Assembly (NCBI GenBank): GCA_027364735.1
Contig: DAHXOT010000023.1
Span: 1 to 64,000, forward strand
Direction: 5' to 3'
Length of the DNA: 64,000 nt
Source of the DNA: Hydrotalea sp.
GTDB lineage: Bacteria; Bacteroidota; Bacteroidia; Chitinophagales; Chitinophagaceae
Below are positions 15,858-25,142 of the stretch, piece by piece; the first letter of the stretch is position 1, and every line of letters begins with the position of its first letter. The position numbers and the translations under genes were made by a program. The notes beneath the pieces were generated by a model, which was not told where the DNA came from, made no database searches, and saw nothing but the letters and a program-made list of their open reading frames with translations.

Positions 15858-18494
15858 TTACTTTAATAAGTTTTTTATTTCATTCAATTTCATCAGTGCT
15901 TCAACGGGTGTGAGGCGATTGATATCGATTTCGTTGAGCATGTTTCGCATATTTTCGAATGTTTGCGAATGTGCATCAAAAATAGAAAGCTGTATTTGTG
16001 TGTTATTAATATTTTTTACCGATTCGGCCATCTTCCATTTTTTGTTTTTCAATTCTTTATTTTCAATTTCTTCCCCCGATTCTCTACTTTCTTCTAATAG
16101 CTTTAAAATTTCGTTGGCTCTATCAATTAAGCGTGGAGGCATTCCGGCCATTTTTGCTACATGAATTCCAAAGCTATGCGTACTACCTCCGGGTGCTAAT
16201 TTTCGTAAAAAAATTATTTTATTACCCACTTCTTTATTGGTTATATGGTAATTTTTTACTCGAGCCAATTTTTCTTCTAATGCATTTAGTTCGTGGTAAT
16301 GTGTGGCAAATAATGTTTTTGGTGATGAAGGTGAATTATGTAGAAATTCAACAATACTCCATGCAATAGAAATACCATCGTAGGTAGAAGTGCCTCTTCC
16401 AATTTCATCGAGTAATAATAAACTTCGTTGAGAAATATTATTAATAATACTTGCGGTTTCATTCATTTCTACCATAAATGTGCTTTCGCCACCACTTAAA
16501 TTATCGCTGGCACCAACACGTGTAAATATTTTATCGGTTAATGGAATTTTTGCAAATGCAGCGGGCACAAAGCTTCCTATATGTGCCATTAGTGTAATAA
16601 GTGCTGTTTGGCGAAGAATAGCACTTTTACCACTCATGTTTGGTCCGGTGAGAATAATAATTTCTTGAGAACTTGGGTCTAAAAAAATGTCGTTAGCAAT
16701 ATAGGTTTCGCCGGCAGGCAAATTTTTCTCAATTACAGGATGGCGACTATCTTTTAACTCCAACTCCAAACCGTTATGCAGTTGTGGTTTTTTATAATTA
16801 AGCTTTAAAGCATTTTCTGCAAAACAAATTAAACAATCGATAATACCAATGATATGGCCATTTAACTGAATAGGAGCAATATAATCTTGTAAAGCAATTA
16901 ATAGTTCATCATACAATTGCAATTCAATGGATAAAATTTTTTCTTCTGCTCCAATAATTTTTTCTTCATATTCCTTTAATTCAGGCGTTATATAACGTTC
17001 TGCATTGGTAAGGGTTTGTTTCCTAATCCAATCATTCGGCACTTTAGTTTTATGCGAGTTGGTTACTTCTAAGTAATAGCCAAAAACATTATTGAAGCCA
17101 ATTTTTAACGAATTAATTCCTGTTTTCTCTGCTTCGCGTTGCTGAATATTAAGAAGATATTCTTTGCCGCCGCTTGCAATGGTTCTTAACTCATCTAATT
17201 CCTTATTAACACCTTCTTTAATAACACCACCTTTGTTGATTGTGATAGGTGGTGTTTCAACAATTTCATTGGTTATTTTTTTTAAAATAACAGTACATGT
17301 ATTTAAGCCATCGCTCAATCGCTTTACATACTCATTATCCAATAATGAACAAGTATGTTTAATTAATTCTGTTTGTTGCAATCCTTTGGCCAATTGCATT
17401 ACTTCGCGGGGATTAATTTTTTTCATTGGAATTTTACTTACCAATCTTTCAATATCTCCGCAATGTTTAATTAATTGTATTAAATGATGTCGTGCATCCG
17501 ATTCTTTAATGAACAATTCAACAGCATCTAATCGTTCATTTATCTTTTTAATATCTATCAAAGGCAATACAATCCATCGTTTCAATAATCTCGATGCCAT
17601 TGGACTAATTGTATTGTCAATAGTTTTCAATAAATTATTTCCATTATCATTACCCGAATTAATAATTTCTAAGTTTCGGATAGTAAACTTATCCATCCAT
17701 AAAAAATCATCTCTTTCAATTCTTTGAATGGAGGTAATGTGTTGCAGGTTGGGGTGTTCTGTTTCTTTTAAATAATAAAGTATAGCACCTGCGGCAATAA
17801 TTGCGGCAGACATATTTTCAATGCCATAACCTTTTAACGAAATTGTTTGAAAGTGTTTTAATAAACTTTCTGTTGCAAATGCTTCTTCAAAAATCCAACT
17901 TTCTAAAGTATAGGTATAAAAAGTAGTGCCAAATATTTCTTTAAATTGTTTTTGAAAATTACGCTGAAAAATAACTTCGGCAGGTTTTAAACTTTGTAAT
18001 AATTTATCAATATATTCTTCATTGCCTTCAGCTACAAAAAACTCTCCGGTGCTAATATCTAAGAAGGCAATTCCCCAATTATTATTATCAGTATAAACGG
18101 CTGCTAAAAAATTATTATTATTATGCTCTAATAATTTATCGTTGGTAGCAATACCAGGCGTTACCATTTCTGTAACACCCCGTTTTACAATACCTTTTGC
18201 ATCTTTAGGATTCTCTAATTGATCGCAAATAGCTACACGATAACCTGCTTTTACTAACTTATGCAAATAAGTGTCTAATGCATGATGCGGAAATCCGGCC
18301 AGTTCTGAGGAAGAAGCTGCACCATTGTTTCGTTTGGTTAATGTAATACCCAATACTGCCGAAGCTTTAATAGCATCTTCACCAAAGGTTTCGTAAAAAT
18401 CGCCCACACGAAATAATAAAATGGCATCGGGATATTTTTGTTTAATAGCCCTATGTTGCTGCATTAAAGGTGTATCTAAAACAGATTTTGGCAT
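15858..18494 (-). CDS. mutS: DNA mismatch repair protein MutS
   Basis: Mismatch-recognition ATPase of 878 residues. The N-terminal mismatch-binding domain has the GDFYETFGEDA motif (Phe-X-Glu, residues about 31-35), followed by connector, lever and clamp regions, then the ATPase domain with Walker A LTGPNMSGKSAILRQ, GESTFMVEM, Walker B LLDEIGRGTSTYDG and ATHYHEL. It ends with a helical tail (VEALMKLNEIKNLL). The ATG at 18494 is used; a TTG three codons upstream is less likely because the promoter -7 element ends six bases before the ATG. Confidence 0.97.
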   Translation of the reverse strand: MPKSVLDTPLMQQHRAIKQKYPDAILLFRVGDFYETFGEDAIKASAVLGITLTKRNNGAASSSELAGFPHHALDTYLHKLVKAGYRVAICDQLENPKDAKGIVKRGVTEMVTPGIATNDKLLEHNNNNFLAAVYTDNNNWGIAFLDISTGEFFVAEGNEEYIDKLLQSLKPAEVIFQRNFQKQFKEIFGTTFYTYTLESWIFEEAFATESLLKHFQTISLKGYGIENMSAAIIAAGAILYYLKETEHPNLQHITSIQRIERDDFLWMDKFTIRNLEIINSGNDNGNNLLKTIDNTISPMASRLLKRWIVLPLIDIKKINERLDAVELFIKESDARHHLIQLIKHCGDIERLVSKIPMKKINPREVMQLAKGLQQTELIKHTCSLLDNEYVKRLSDGLNTCTVILKKITNEIVETPPITINKGGVIKEGVNKELDELRTIASGGKEYLLNIQQREAEKTGINSLKIGFNNVFGYYLEVTNSHKTKVPNDWIRKQTLTNAERYITPELKEYEEKIIGAEEKILSIELQLYDELLIALQDYIAPIQLNGHIIGIIDCLICFAENALKLNYKKPQLHNGLELELKDSRHPVIEKNLPAGETYIANDIFLDPSSQEIIILTGPNMSGKSAILRQTALITLMAHIGSFVPAAFAKIPLTDKIFTRVGASDNLSGGESTFMVEMNETASIINNISQRSLLLLDEIGRGTSTYDGISIAWSIVEFLHNSPSSPKTLFATHYHELNALEEKLARVKNYHITNKEVGNKIIFLRKLAPGGSTHSFGIHVAKMAGMPPRLIDRANEILKLLEESRESGEEIENKELKNKKWKMAESVKNINNTQIQLSIFDAHSQTFENMRNMLNEIDINRLTPVEALMKLNEIKNLLK

Positions 18495-18500
18495 GGGCAA

Positions 18501-18532
18501 CAAATATAAACTCTTCGTAAAATAGGGTACAA
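18501..18532 (-). promoter_or_regulatory. Promoter of mutS, near-leaderless
   Basis: Minus strand TTG (18530-18532), 21-base spacer, TATATTTG (18501-18508). The ATG is six bases beyond the -7 element, so the transcript has almost no 5' leader. Confidence 0.6.
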
Positions 18533-18546
18533 TATTTTTTATTTTG

Positions 18547-18598
18547 TTACCAACTTGTGTATTGCTATTGAACTTTAGTTGCGTTGCACAGTTGGTAA
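18547..18598. repeat. Dispersed hairpin repeat, copy 1
   Basis: Outer arms TTACCAAC (18547-18554) and GTTGGTAA (18591-18598) pair perfectly and extend through TGTG/CACA after one bulged base. The loop side holds the core AGTTGCGTTGCACA (18577-18590), shared with three other intergenic sites in this window. It lies in the mutS/trmH divergent region. Confidence 0.65.
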
Positions 18599-18651
18599 TG
18601 CTAAAATATTGATGAACCTCTCAACTTGCAATTCTCGATAGGCGATTCACT

Positions 18652-18659
18652 TATCTTTG
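18652..18659 (+). promoter_or_regulatory. -7 element giving a near-leaderless trmH transcript
   Basis: TATCTTTG, exact -7 consensus, five bases before the ATG at 18665. It decides the start codon: the longer open frame from 18626 would begin upstream of the promoter. The -33 element is not clear (TTG 23 bases further upstream). Confidence 0.6.
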
Positions 18660-18664
18660 CCTTT

Positions 18665-19204
18665 ATGCGAAAAATTTCGATGGACGAGTTAGGTAGAAAA
18701 TCTATTGAAGAATTTAAGCAAGCTGCAAAAAATTCCATTATTGTGGTGTTAGATAATATTCGCAGCATGCACAATGTGGGCAGTGTTTTTAGAACCTCCG
18801 ATGCTTTTTTAATTGAAGGCATTTGTTTATGCGGCTACACGCCGCAACCTCCGCACAGAGATATTCATAAAACCGCATTAGGTGCAACTGAAACGGTAGA
18901 TTGGATGTATTTTGAAACAACCAAAAATGCCCTTGAACAACTAAAACAACGAGGCTTTATAATTTATGCGGTAGAGCAAGCAGAAGGAAGTATTTCTTTA
19001 GAAAAATTTGCTGATCCAAAAGCACCAATTGCCATTATTTTTGGCAATGAAGTAGAAGGTGTTGCTGCAGATTTATTGCCTTTGTGTGATGGATGTATTG
19101 AAATACCGCAATTAGGAATGAAACATTCATTAAATATTTCTGTAGCAGCAGGAATTGTTTTGTGGAAATTATCGGAATCAAAATTTAAAAAAGTTAATGG
19201 ATAG
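18665..19204 (+). CDS. SpoU/TrmH family RNA methyltransferase
   Basis: SAM-dependent 2'-O-ribose methyltransferase with the knotted SPOUT fold, 179 residues. Motif 1 is NIRSMHNVGSVFRTSDAF, motif 2 IIFGNEVEGV and motif 3 IPQLGMKHSLNISVAAGI. The short N terminus lacks the extra L30-like substrate domain of RlmB, so it is closer to tRNA (TrmH) or TrmL-like enzymes; the exact nucleotide is not predicted. Six bases precede the prenyltransferase gene, with which it is probably co-transcribed. Confidence 0.9.
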   Translation: MRKISMDELGRKSIEEFKQAAKNSIIVVLDNIRSMHNVGSVFRTSDAFLIEGICLCGYTPQPPHRDIHKTALGATETVDWMYFETTKNALEQLKQRGFIIYAVEQAEGSISLEKFADPKAPIAIIFGNEVEGVAADLLPLCDGCIEIPQLGMKHSLNISVAAGIVLWKLSESKFKKVNG

Positions 19205-19210
19205 AATAAT

Positions 19211-20086
19211 ATGTATAAAGTAAAAAATTATTTATCGTTGGTAAAATTTTCGCATACCATTTTCGCCATGCCTTTCGCATTAATTGGTTTTTTTTTAGGA
19301 GTGATGAAAATGCCTTCGGCTTTTAGCTTTCAGCCTTTAGCACTAAAATTCTTTCTCGTTATTGTCTGCATGGTTACCGCACGTAGTGCTGCTATGGCGT
19401 TTAACCGATTTTTAGATAGAAGTTTTGATGTTAAAAATCCGCGTACTGCCATTCGTGAAATTCCTAAGGGAATTATTTCCGCCAATAGTGCATTACGCTT
19501 TGTAATGGCAGCATCCATGCTTTTTATATTAGCAACTTATTTCATTAATAATATTTGTTTTTATTTATCGCCGGTGGCATTATTCGTAATCTTGTTTTAC
19601 AGCTATACTAAAAGGTTTACACCATTGTGCCATTTGGTTTTGGGTATTGGATTATCGTTGGCACCCATTGGTGCATATTTGGCTGTAACAGGAATATTTG
19701 CAGTATTACCTATTTTATTTTCTTTATCGGTTATATTTTGGGTTAGCGGGTTTGATGTAATTTATTCCTTGCAAGATGTTGAATTCGATCAATCGCAACA
19801 ATTATATTCTATACCATCTGTATTTGGAAAAGCCAATGGTTTGCGTATTTCTGAAATGCTGCATTTGGCAAGTGCAATTTGTGTAATTGCAGCGGGTTTT
19901 TATGGCCATTTTCATTTTTTATACTGGGTAGGAATTGCTGTTTTTACAGGCATGCTTATTTATCAACATTCTTTAGTAAAACCCACCGATTTAAGTAAAG
20001 TAAATATTGCTTTTATGACAGCCAATGGCATAGCCAGTGTGGTATTTGCAGTATTTGTAATTGCCGATTTATTATTTATCAGTTAA
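19211..20086 (+). CDS. UbiA-like prenyltransferase (quinone pathway, MqnP/UbiA type)
   Basis: Multi-pass membrane protein of 291 residues. The first Asp-rich motif is NRFLDRSFDVKNPRT (about 63-77) and the second is YSLQDVEFDQSQQLYSIP (about 183-200). This pattern belongs to the UbiA/MqnP branch that prenylates aromatic acids in ubiquinone or futalosine-route menaquinone synthesis; in a Bacteroidota bacterium menaquinone is the likely product. No other quinone genes are nearby, so this rests on the motifs alone. It follows trmH by six bases. Confidence 0.82.
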   Translation: MYKVKNYLSLVKFSHTIFAMPFALIGFFLGVMKMPSAFSFQPLALKFFLVIVCMVTARSAAMAFNRFLDRSFDVKNPRTAIREIPKGIISANSALRFVMAASMLFILATYFINNICFYLSPVALFVILFYSYTKRFTPLCHLVLGIGLSLAPIGAYLAVTGIFAVLPILFSLSVIFWVSGFDVIYSLQDVEFDQSQQLYSIPSVFGKANGLRISEMLHLASAICVIAAGFYGHFHFLYWVGIAVFTGMLIYQHSLVKPTDLSKVNIAFMTANGIASVVFAVFVIADLLFIS

Positions 20087-20093
20087 ATTTACT

Positions 20094-20125
20094 TAATACC
20101 AATTGCAAACATTTGCATGGTATTA
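20094..20125. repeat. Intergenic palindrome (TAATACCA / TGGTATTA)
   Basis: Arms TAATACCA (20094-20101) and TGGTATTA (20118-20125) plus inner TGCAAA/TTTGCA form a 14-pair hairpin with a two-base loop and a two-base bulge. There is no T-run after it, so it is not a standard terminator. It lies between the prenyltransferase and ruvX. Confidence 0.5.
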
Positions 20126-20146
20126 CAGCTTCAAACTTTATATTTT

Positions 20147-20560
20147 ATGCCACGTATTATTTGTATTGATTATGGAGGAAAGCGAACCGGATTGGCAGTA
20201 ACTGATCCTTTAAAAATTATTGCTACAGCTTTAACAACTGTTGCAACAAAAGAACTAATTCCTTTTTTACAAAAATATTTTTTAAAAGAAGAAGTAGAAT
20301 TAATATTGATAGGAGAACCTTTAAATTTAGATGATACGCCTACACATGCTACACCATTAGTGTATGCTGCTATTAAGCAATTACAGAAGCAATTTCCCTC
20401 CATTCCCATTAAAACAATTGATGAGCGTTTTACCTCTAAAATGGCATCAAGAGCAATGGTTGAAATGGGTATGAAAAAAAAAGACAGACAGAAAAAAGAA
20501 AACATTGATCAAATAGCAGCTGCAATTATGCTACAAGATTACCTGAAAAGTTTGGATTAA
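20147..20560 (+). CDS. ruvX: RuvX/YqgF family putative pre-16S rRNA nuclease
   Basis: RNase H-fold protein of 137 residues, described as a Holliday-junction resolvase-like enzyme and as a 16S rRNA 5'-end maturation nuclease. The first strand IICIDYGGKRTGLAVTD has the catalytic Asp, IGEPL holds the Glu in the middle, TIDERFTSKMA the next conserved block, and KKENIDQIAAAIMLQDYL the last Asp. The ATG at 20147 gives the standard start; an upstream in-frame ATG at 20117 overlaps a palindrome and is rejected. Confidence 0.9.
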   Translation: MPRIICIDYGGKRTGLAVTDPLKIIATALTTVATKELIPFLQKYFLKEEVELILIGEPLNLDDTPTHATPLVYAAIKQLQKQFPSIPIKTIDERFTSKMASRAMVEMGMKKKDRQKKENIDQIAAAIMLQDYLKSLD

Positions 20561-20566
20561 TTACAA

Positions 20567-20598
20567 TTTGCAGGTTGAGCAATTTGCAATTATTTTTG
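20567..20598 (+). promoter_or_regulatory. Promoter of def
   Basis: TTTG (20567-20570), 20-base spacer, TATTTTTG (20591-20598): a full match to the Bacteroidota housekeeping promoter. The def ATG is 30 bases after the -7 element. Confidence 0.7.
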
Positions 20599-20628
20599 CG
20601 GATTACAGAAATATAATTTTTATAATAA

Positions 20629-21207
20629 ATGATTTTACCCATTGTTGCATACGGTGCACATATTTTGCGTAAAGAGGCTAAAAATATAAGTCCCGATTAT
20701 GATAATTTAAATGCTTTAATTGAAGATATGTGGGAAACCATGTATTCAAGTAATGGCGTTGGATTAGCTGCACCGCAAATCAATAAAAACATACGATTGT
20801 TTGTGATGGATAGTGCTCAAATATTTGACAATTTGGAGGAGGATGAACTTGGTAAATATCCCGATGGTCCGGGAATTAAAAAAGTTTTTATTAATGCAAC
20901 AATTAAAGAATATACAGGCGAGGAGTGGTTGTATAATGAAGGATGTTTAAGTATTCCTAAAATACGTGAAGATATTGTACGGCCACAAACTATTGTAATT
21001 GAGTATCTCGATGAAAACTTTCTACCTCATACAGAAACTTTTAACGGAATTACTGCAAGAATTATTCAGCATGAATACGATCATATACAAGGAAAATTAT
21101 TTATTGATTATTTAAAACCCTTAAAACGAAAATTATTACAAAGCAAATTGACCGATATAAGTAAAGGAAAGATGAAAGTAGATTATAAAATGATGTTTAT
21201 TAAATGA
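20629..21207 (+). CDS. def: Peptide deformylase
   Basis: Removes the formyl group from the initiator methionine of new proteins. The three family motifs are present: GVGLAAPQI (about 44-52), EGCLSIP with the metal-binding Cys (about 104-110) and QHEYDHIQG with the two metal-binding His and catalytic Glu (about 147-155). The insert between motif 1 and 2 (DSAQIFDNLEEDELGKYP) is common in Bacteroidota. Length 192 residues. Its TGA overlaps the next gene's start by four bases (ATGA). Confidence 0.96.
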   Translation: MILPIVAYGAHILRKEAKNISPDYDNLNALIEDMWETMYSSNGVGLAAPQINKNIRLFVMDSAQIFDNLEEDELGKYPDGPGIKKVFINATIKEYTGEEWLYNEGCLSIPKIREDIVRPQTIVIEYLDENFLPHTETFNGITARIIQHEYDHIQGKLFIDYLKPLKRKLLQSKLTDISKGKMKVDYKMMFIK

Positions 21208-22145
21208 GAAAAATAATAAATGGAATAGTTTTCTTGTTAGTGTATACAAATTGCACTTTCTCTCAAAATAAAGACACAACTATTTATGGTGATAATGGTA
21301 AACTTACCTTACCCGATGTGTTTGTAAGAAATAATTTCGACTATAAAAAACTTTTGCAACAAATTAAAGAAGATACCAGTTTTTATAAGGCTTTTAGAAA
21401 TTTGCGAATACTAAATTTTTCTTCGTATAACGATATTCGCATGCTCGATAAATCAGAAAATGTTAAAGCATCTTTATATAGTAAAACACGCCAAAACAGA
21501 GAAAATGGTTGCCGAACAATGGATGTTTTAGAAGAAAAAACTACCGGAGATTTTTATGATAGTAAGCACCGATACAATTACATTACTGCCGAATTATATG
21601 CTGCATTATTTTTTACTAAAGGAAAAGTATGCGGAGAAGATAATATTGTTAAAGGACATGCCATATCTACCGAAAAAAAATCGGGAATTGATAAGCATAA
21701 AGAACAATTGAAAATGCTATTTTTTAATCCCGGCAAAAAGATTCCGGGTATTCCTTTTTTTGGAGATAAATTAGATTTATATGATGCCTCCGCACATAAA
21801 ATTTACGATTATAAATTAGATATTACAGAATATCAGGGTAAGTTGTGCTATATATTTTCTATCAAGCCTAAGGAAGATTTGGGCTTTTTTAAAAGAGATG
21901 ATGTAGTAATTGATGAAATGACTACATGGTTTGATATGAAAACTTTAGAAGTTTTAGCACGCAATTATTCTTTAAGTTACAAAGCAGGTTTATATGATTT
22001 TGATGTAAGTATGGAAGTAGAAATGACAAGATTTCAAGACATGCTTATTCCTAAAGTATTGCGTTATAAAGGCAATTGGAATGTAATTTTTAAGAAAAGA
22101 GAACGATCCCTATTTACAGCTACCATATTTGACGTAAAAAAATAG
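21204..22145 (+). CDS. Secreted protein of unknown function
   Basis: Not a family I can name. A signal peptide (KIINGIVFLLVYTNCTFSQN) is followed by about 290 residues of mixed strands: PDVFVRNNFDYKKLLQQI, a YNYITAELYAALFF helix and late strands IDEMTTWFDMKTLEVLARNYSLSYKA that resemble the outer-membrane-lipoprotein/LolA-like or DUF4292-type folds. The ATGA overlap with def suggests coupled translation, although no functional link is evident. Probably periplasmic. Confidence 0.7.
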   Translation: MRKIINGIVFLLVYTNCTFSQNKDTTIYGDNGKLTLPDVFVRNNFDYKKLLQQIKEDTSFYKAFRNLRILNFSSYNDIRMLDKSENVKASLYSKTRQNRENGCRTMDVLEEKTTGDFYDSKHRYNYITAELYAALFFTKGKVCGEDNIVKGHAISTEKKSGIDKHKEQLKMLFFNPGKKIPGIPFFGDKLDLYDASAHKIYDYKLDITEYQGKLCYIFSIKPKEDLGFFKRDDVVIDEMTTWFDMKTLEVLARNYSLSYKAGLYDFDVSMEVEMTRFQDMLIPKVLRYKGNWNVIFKKRERSLFTATIFDVKK

Positions 22146-22172
22146 CGTATTACAATTCGTATCAACTACCAT

Positions 22173-23156
22173 TTATAAACCATTCAATAGCGTATTAATA
22201 TCGGCAATACTTTTTTGTCCTGGATTTACAACAATTTGATTAGCATTTATTGCCGTTGTACTGGCAGAACCCCAATAAAATGTATTGTCAATTTTAGAGA
22301 TACTGATAATAGTAGTTGCCGTATTAAGCGGAATTCCATTAGCGAAATATACACGAGAGGCATAATCGGGCTTCAATTTTAGTACTGTATTTTTATTATT
22401 AAATACGGCATATACTATGGTATTTTTATTGGTAAAATTGGGTGGTAAAACAACATTCAATCTGGTTGTTCCATTGCTGGTATCTATTGGTTGATAAGCA
22501 CCTACCCAATGGGTAGCCGAAGAGTATAATTCGTATTCAACAGGATAAGAGGTATTGGTAGGATGATAGGCTATCTCTAATTTCCCGATATTAAATGTTG
22601 CAGGAATCCAGTTTAAAGATGAGTCTGGATTTGGTTGACCAACGTATAACTGCATGGTGGGAATAGCCATTTTTTCGCCCCATTTAATTTCATAAAAAGT
22701 TCCAGGTGTCATTCGTAAATGGTTATTTTTCTGAATAAACTCTACATAATAGCATCTTAAACTTTCTAATGAGGCGGCATTGCTCGAGGTTTCAAATAGG
22801 GCTCTTATATAATCTCCTTTTGTTTTTACAACCATTACTCGTACCATAATCATCCCATTTACTACAGGATTATTATTAGGATTCGTGCACGATGAGGCTG
22901 GAATACTCATTTCTAAATTGTCAGGAGTATTAAAATGAATTTCTTTTCCTTGATTGGCATAAAACGAATCAACATAAAAATTAAAACTATTTAATGCTTG
23001 TGCAATTGAATCGGCTAATTTTTTATTTCCAGATTGATTAATCCATGAGGTATCATTAATGCTTAAAGTGGTATCAGGCGTAAACGTGTTCGAAAATTCT
23101 TTCTTGCACGAAGAGCATAGTATAAGTAATAATAGTATTGATAAAATTTTATTCAT
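22173..23156 (-). CDS. Lipoprotein of unknown function
   Basis: The 327-residue product starts with a lipoprotein signal: a hydrophobic leucine run, then LCSSCKKE with the lipobox Cys at about residue 17. The KKE after Cys is unlike the S-D-E-rich surface export signal of some Bacteroidota, so the location is uncertain. The rest is strand-rich and unrecognised. It is the last gene of a minus-strand cluster after an outer-membrane barrel gene and an ECF sigma factor and is 25 bases from the barrel gene. Confidence 0.75.
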   Translation of the reverse strand: MNKILSILLLLILCSSCKKEFSNTFTPDTTLSINDTSWINQSGNKKLADSIAQALNSFNFYVDSFYANQGKEIHFNTPDNLEMSIPASSCTNPNNNPVVNGMIMVRVMVVKTKGDYIRALFETSSNAASLESLRCYYVEFIQKNNHLRMTPGTFYEIKWGEKMAIPTMQLYVGQPNPDSSLNWIPATFNIGKLEIAYHPTNTSYPVEYELYSSATHWVGAYQPIDTSNGTTRLNVVLPPNFTNKNTIVYAVFNNKNTVLKLKPDYASRVYFANGIPLNTATTIISISKIDNTFYWGSASTTAINANQIVVNPGQKSIADINTLLNGL

Positions 23157-23181
23157 TGTATTATATATGATACTTGATTAG

Positions 23182-24606
23182 TTATAAATGATGCCTGCCA
23201 TTTCTTAATTTCATTCTTACACCCAGTTGAATGCCTATTGTATTAAACTTTTGACTAAATCCTGCACTGCTGGTAGTATTATTTAGTCCATATCTAAAAT
23301 AAGGCTCTGCAAATACATCCATTTTTTCGCTTATGTTGCGTATAATGCTTACGCTTCCAAAAAGGCTTAAGCCTACAGCAGTTTTATAAAAGCCATTTAC
23401 ACCTTTAGAGTTAGCCGAAATAATATTCATAGCCGTATCTATCGTATAACCATTAAACCATGATGCAATATTTAAAATTGCTCCACCATTAACTGCAAAC
23501 TTCCATTTATCATCTGGTTTCCCAAATTCATAGCCAACACTTATAGGAATTTCAACATTTTTATAGTAGTTCATATTTTTTATGGTTCTGTATCCTATTT
23601 GCGTTACTGAGGTAGTATCATTAATGGTGGTATCTCCTTGCGGGCGAACGAGTGTTCGGCTAATAATAACAGTGGTAGTTTGTGTTTGATTAATTTTTCT
23701 TTCTGCAAAGCGTTCGTTTATCTGTGCATATTGAAATCCTGCTTTTATAATAAAATGATCTCCTATAGTTTTACTTAATCTAACTCCTGCACTAAATCCT
23801 ACACTCATTTTTTCGGTACTGTCTTTCTTTTGTAAATAAGCTGCACTTAATCCATTACCGTATAATGATTTGCCAGAATAATCTGGTGAAATATAAACTT
23901 CTACATATATATCACTTTTGGGGTTACCATTTACACTAGGGCAATCGTTAGAGCCTATGCCCAAAATATTTTTTAAATTTAAAGGAGGCCAGTGTAAATT
24001 ATTTTTTCTATAAATATTATTATTGGTGAAAGAAATAATATTTTCCGGCGAATATTTTTTAGATGTTAAAGAAAATAAATCATCTATTGGCAATTCATCT
24101 GTTGAATTATTTAGAAGTTGTTGAGAGTTAAAAATATTTTTTGGTGTATTAATTTTTGATTGATTAGCTGCACGTTTTTCAAGTTTGGCAATAAACCTTT
24201 TATTTTTCGAAAAACTAAAATTTTCGGTATCGGAAGTATTTGATAAAGTATGAACTTGTTTATCGGTAATTTCTGCAATGTTTGGCAATTGTGCAGTAGT
24301 ATTTGATTTGTTATGGATTTCTGATTCTGATTTGGTAGTAGTAGATAAAGGTTGAGTAGAAGAGTTATGAGTAGATTTATTTTCAATAATTGTATTATTT
24401 AAGTGATAGTTAATTGCTACATAAATGGAGCTTACAATAACAATGAAGCTTAATGCAAGTATCCAACCTGCATTATATTTCCACCAAAAAAACTTCGGCT
24501 TTTGGTCTTTATCGTCTATAATTTTTTCCCATAAACCTTTCGGTACAGGCGAAGAGTAGTTGTTTAAGCTATCCCTTATAAAATTATCAAATAATTTATC
24601 TGTCAT
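23182..24606 (-). CDS. One-helix membrane protein with C-terminal outer-membrane beta-barrel region
   Basis: A 474-residue protein with a short cytoplasmic N-terminal part (LFDNFIRDSLNNYSSPVPKGLWEKI, about residues 5-30), one transmembrane helix near 52-70 (WILALSFIVIVSSIYVAIN), a low-complexity Ser/Thr/Asn linker to about residue 225, and a C-terminal PorT/OMP_b-brl region (about 225-474) ending in IGIQLGVRMKLR. This layout is widespread in Bacteroidota directly downstream of ECF sigma genes and may replace a normal anti-sigma factor. Its ATG overlaps the sigma-factor stop codon. Confidence 0.75.
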   Translation of the reverse strand: MTDKLFDNFIRDSLNNYSSPVPKGLWEKIIDDKDQKPKFFWWKYNAGWILALSFIVIVSSIYVAINYHLNNTIIENKSTHNSSTQPLSTTTKSESEIHNKSNTTAQLPNIAEITDKQVHTLSNTSDTENFSFSKNKRFIAKLEKRAANQSKINTPKNIFNSQQLLNNSTDELPIDDLFSLTSKKYSPENIISFTNNNIYRKNNLHWPPLNLKNILGIGSNDCPSVNGNPKSDIYVEVYISPDYSGKSLYGNGLSAAYLQKKDSTEKMSVGFSAGVRLSKTIGDHFIIKAGFQYAQINERFAERKINQTQTTTVIISRTLVRPQGDTTINDTTSVTQIGYRTIKNMNYYKNVEIPISVGYEFGKPDDKWKFAVNGGAILNIASWFNGYTIDTAMNIISANSKGVNGFYKTAVGLSLFGSVSIIRNISEKMDVFAEPYFRYGLNNTTSSAGFSQKFNTIGIQLGVRMKLRNGRHHL

Positions 24607-25142
24607 TATACAGCAATTTTTTGCATTTCAAGAATTTGTTGTTGCAGCATTTTTCTTGCTTTTACCAGTTGGCTGCGACTGGTACTTGCCTGAATATTTA
24701 GCATTTTGGCTATTTCTTCATGGCTATATCCTTCAATAACGGCAAGGTTAAAAACAATACGATAACCATCCGGAAGCTGGTGAATTATTTTCAATAAATC
24801 TTCTTCTCCCAAATGGTTAAATGCATAGGGTTCTAACGATGGTGTATTGGCCGTATTTTCTTTTATTTCACTTATTTGTATTTTCTTTTTTTGTAAACTT
24901 TTTAGTGCCACATTTACTACAATTCTTCTCATCCATCCTTCAAATGAGCCTTCAAACTTGAATTGTTGAATGTTGTTAAAAATTCTTATAAAACCCTCTT
25001 GTAAAATATCTTCGGCTTCCATTTCATCTTTGGCATATCTTCTGCATGCAGTCATAAATTTACCTGCATATTGTTCAAACAACATGCGTTGGCAATGCTG
25101 ATTTTGCCGTACACAACCTTTGATTATCTCAAATTCGGTCAA
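24606..25142 (-). CDS. ECF RNA polymerase sigma factor
   Basis: Extracytoplasmic-function sigma-70 of 178 residues. Region 2 (FEQYAGKFMTACRRYAKDEMEAEDILQEGFIRIFNNI, about 23-59) binds core and -10 DNA; region 4 (LPDGYRIVFNLAVIEGYSHEEIAKML, about 123-148) is the helix-turn-helix. The only start that keeps the conserved TEFEIIKGCVRQN opening is TTG at 25142; the next in-frame ATG is at residue 20 and would cut into region 2. It is the first gene of a three-gene cluster with the barrel protein and lipoprotein, which are probably its regulator and target. Confidence 0.9.
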   Translation of the reverse strand: MTEFEIIKGCVRQNQHCQRMLFEQYAGKFMTACRRYAKDEMEAEDILQEGFIRIFNNIQQFKFEGSFEGWMRRIVVNVALKSLQKKKIQISEIKENTANTPSLEPYAFNHLGEEDLLKIIHQLPDGYRIVFNLAVIEGYSHEEIAKMLNIQASTSRSQLVKARKMLQQQILEMQKIAV

